Shown piece by piece: positions 63,345 to 64,000 of a stretch of 64,000 nt of DNA. The notes beneath the pieces are model-generated. The model worked only from the letters and a program-made list of their open reading frames with translations. It searched no databases and had not been told where the DNA came from. The DNA comes from Propionibacterium sp. oral taxon 192 str. F0372 (GTDB lineage Bacteria; Actinomycetota; Actinomycetes; Propionibacteriales; Propionibacteriaceae), in assembly GCF_000413315.1 (NCBI RefSeq), contig NZ_KE340297.1:1930581-1994580 (forward strand). The letters are read 5' to 3'. The position numbers and the translations under genes were made by a program. Within the stretch, counting starts at the first letter, position 1; each line of letters begins with the position of its first letter.

Positions 63345-64000
63345 ATGAGATTTTCCAAGGCGCCGACCCGGATCATGCTGGTCGATGACCACCCAATGTG
63401 GATCGAGGCACTGGCCGAGGATTTGAGCGAGGACGGCTGCGAGATTGTCGCAGTCGCCCATGATGGCTCGGAGACCTTGACTCGTGCCCGTGCCACTTGC
63501 CCCGATGTCGTGGTGATGGACCTCAACATCCCCGACCCGGATGGTGCGACCTGCACCCAGCTGCTGATGAATGAACTGCCCGGGTTGCGGGTGCTGGTGA
63601 TGTCCGCGTCTGGGGAGCGCGACGACGTGTTGCGCGCAGTCAAGGCCGGGGCTAACGGCTACGTGCTGAAATCTTCCTCAAAGGCAGAACTTCTTGATGC
63701 GGTGCACAAGACCGTCGATGGTGAGGCCGTATTCACCCCGACCCTGGCCGGTCTGGTACTGGGGGAGTACCGCCGCATGGCAAACAATCCCTCACCCGAC
63801 GACGACACTCCCTCCCTGACCTCCCGGGAGACCGAGGTGCTGCGCTTTGTCGCGAAAGGTCTCAGCTACCGTGACATTGCCGAACAGCTCTTCGTCTCGC
63901 ATCGTACCGTGCAGAATCACGTCCAGAATGTGCTGCGCAAGCTGCAGTTGCACAACCGGGTGGAACTCACCCGCTACGCCATCGAGCAAGGTCTCGATTC
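63345..64000 (+). CDS. NarL/LuxR-type response regulator, 3'-truncated by the window edge
   Basis: Translation from the ATG at 63345 (AGGAGAAGAAGG just upstream) is open to the last base, so the stop lies beyond the window. It starts RFSKAPTRIMLVDDHPMW, a receiver domain with phospho-acceptor Asp in VVVMDLNIPDPDG, conserved Ser in LVMSAS and Lys in YVLKSSS. A C-terminal LuxR-type HTH follows (LTSRETEVLRFVAKGLSYRD, VSHRTVQNHVQNVLRKL). It is the cognate regulator of the MacS-type kinase. Only the very end of the protein is missing. Confidence 0.92.
   Translation, partial: MRFSKAPTRIMLVDDHPMWIEALAEDLSEDGCEIVAVAHDGSETLTRARATCPDVVVMDLNIPDPDGATCTQLLMNELPGLRVLVMSASGERDDVLRAVKAGANGYVLKSSSKAELLDAVHKTVDGEAVFTPTLAGLVLGEYRRMANNPSPDDDTPSLTSRETEVLRFVAKGLSYRDIAEQLFVSHRTVQNHVQNVLRKLQLHNRVELTRYAIEQGLD

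Overview
The window looks like a chromosomal segment of a high-GC actinomycete, most likely a member of the Propionibacteriaceae (Arachnia/Propionibacterium-like). I infer this from the mix of actinobacterial families (DUF4191 and DUF3043 membrane proteins, a 'sunset'-domain protein, a GuaB1-type protein, a fused exonuclease/GIY-YIG protein, a MacS-type kinase) and a fused RmlC-RmlD dTDP-rhamnose enzyme. No rRNA, tRNA, transposase or phage gene was found. The first and last genes run off the window.

Region 1 (1-8993) is a surface-glycan type operon: a glycosyltransferase cut by the left edge, then five overlapping genes for a membrane-anchored GT2, a CofD-like/HAD fusion, a nucleotidyltransferase/GT4 fusion, a flippase and a second GT4. 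A good match to a DtxR/IdeR iron box (1060-1078) lies in front of the five-gene operon. A convergent Old Yellow Enzyme gene follows (9012-10106).

Region 2 (10529-36344) is the most interesting part: about 25.7 kb, 14 tightly packed genes on one strand, with a 17/19 match to the iron box overlapping a promoter at its head. It encodes a DrrAB-like ABC exporter (three genes), an EntC/DhbC-type isochorismate synthase, an O-acetyltransferase, a GT1 glycosyltransferase, a glyoxalase-fold protein, two NRPSs with three heterocyclization (Cy) domains and three adenylation domains whose pocket residues read as cysteine, a saccharopine-dehydrogenase-like reductase, a stand-alone aryl-AMP ligase, a thiazolinyl imide reductase fused to an NRPS-type methyltransferase, a type II thioesterase and an Sfp-type phosphopantetheinyl transferase. 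I infer an iron-repressed, glycosylated, thiazoline/thiazolidine metallophore related to pyochelin and yersiniabactin, but with three cysteine modules, no PKS, a methyltransferase moved from the NRPS to the reductase, an aryl ligase with an atypical pocket, and a release thioesterase with a Cys nucleophile. The likely assembly order is aryl ligase, then the 2852-residue NRPS (ArCP-Cy-A-PCP-Cy-A-PCP), then the 1430-residue NRPS (docking-Cy-A-PCP-TE).

Region 3 (36396-64000) is mostly core chromosome: ABC-F ATPase and DUF4191 protein, a 2-oxoacid dehydrogenase E2 (sucB), leucyl aminopeptidase, the dTDP-rhamnose genes rmlA, rmlCD and rmlB, gcvT, DUF3043, a PspA-like protein, erpA, guaB1-type, a receiver-like protein, trpD, an HTH/prepilin peptidase pair preceded by four 21-bp-spaced repeats, a sunset-domain membrane protein, a cyclophilin, an exonuclease/GIY-YIG fusion, an M23 peptidase, a putative lipoprotein zinc peptidase, two PlsC-like acyltransferases (the second lacking the catalytic His), and a MacS-type kinase with its NarL-type regulator, cut by the right edge.
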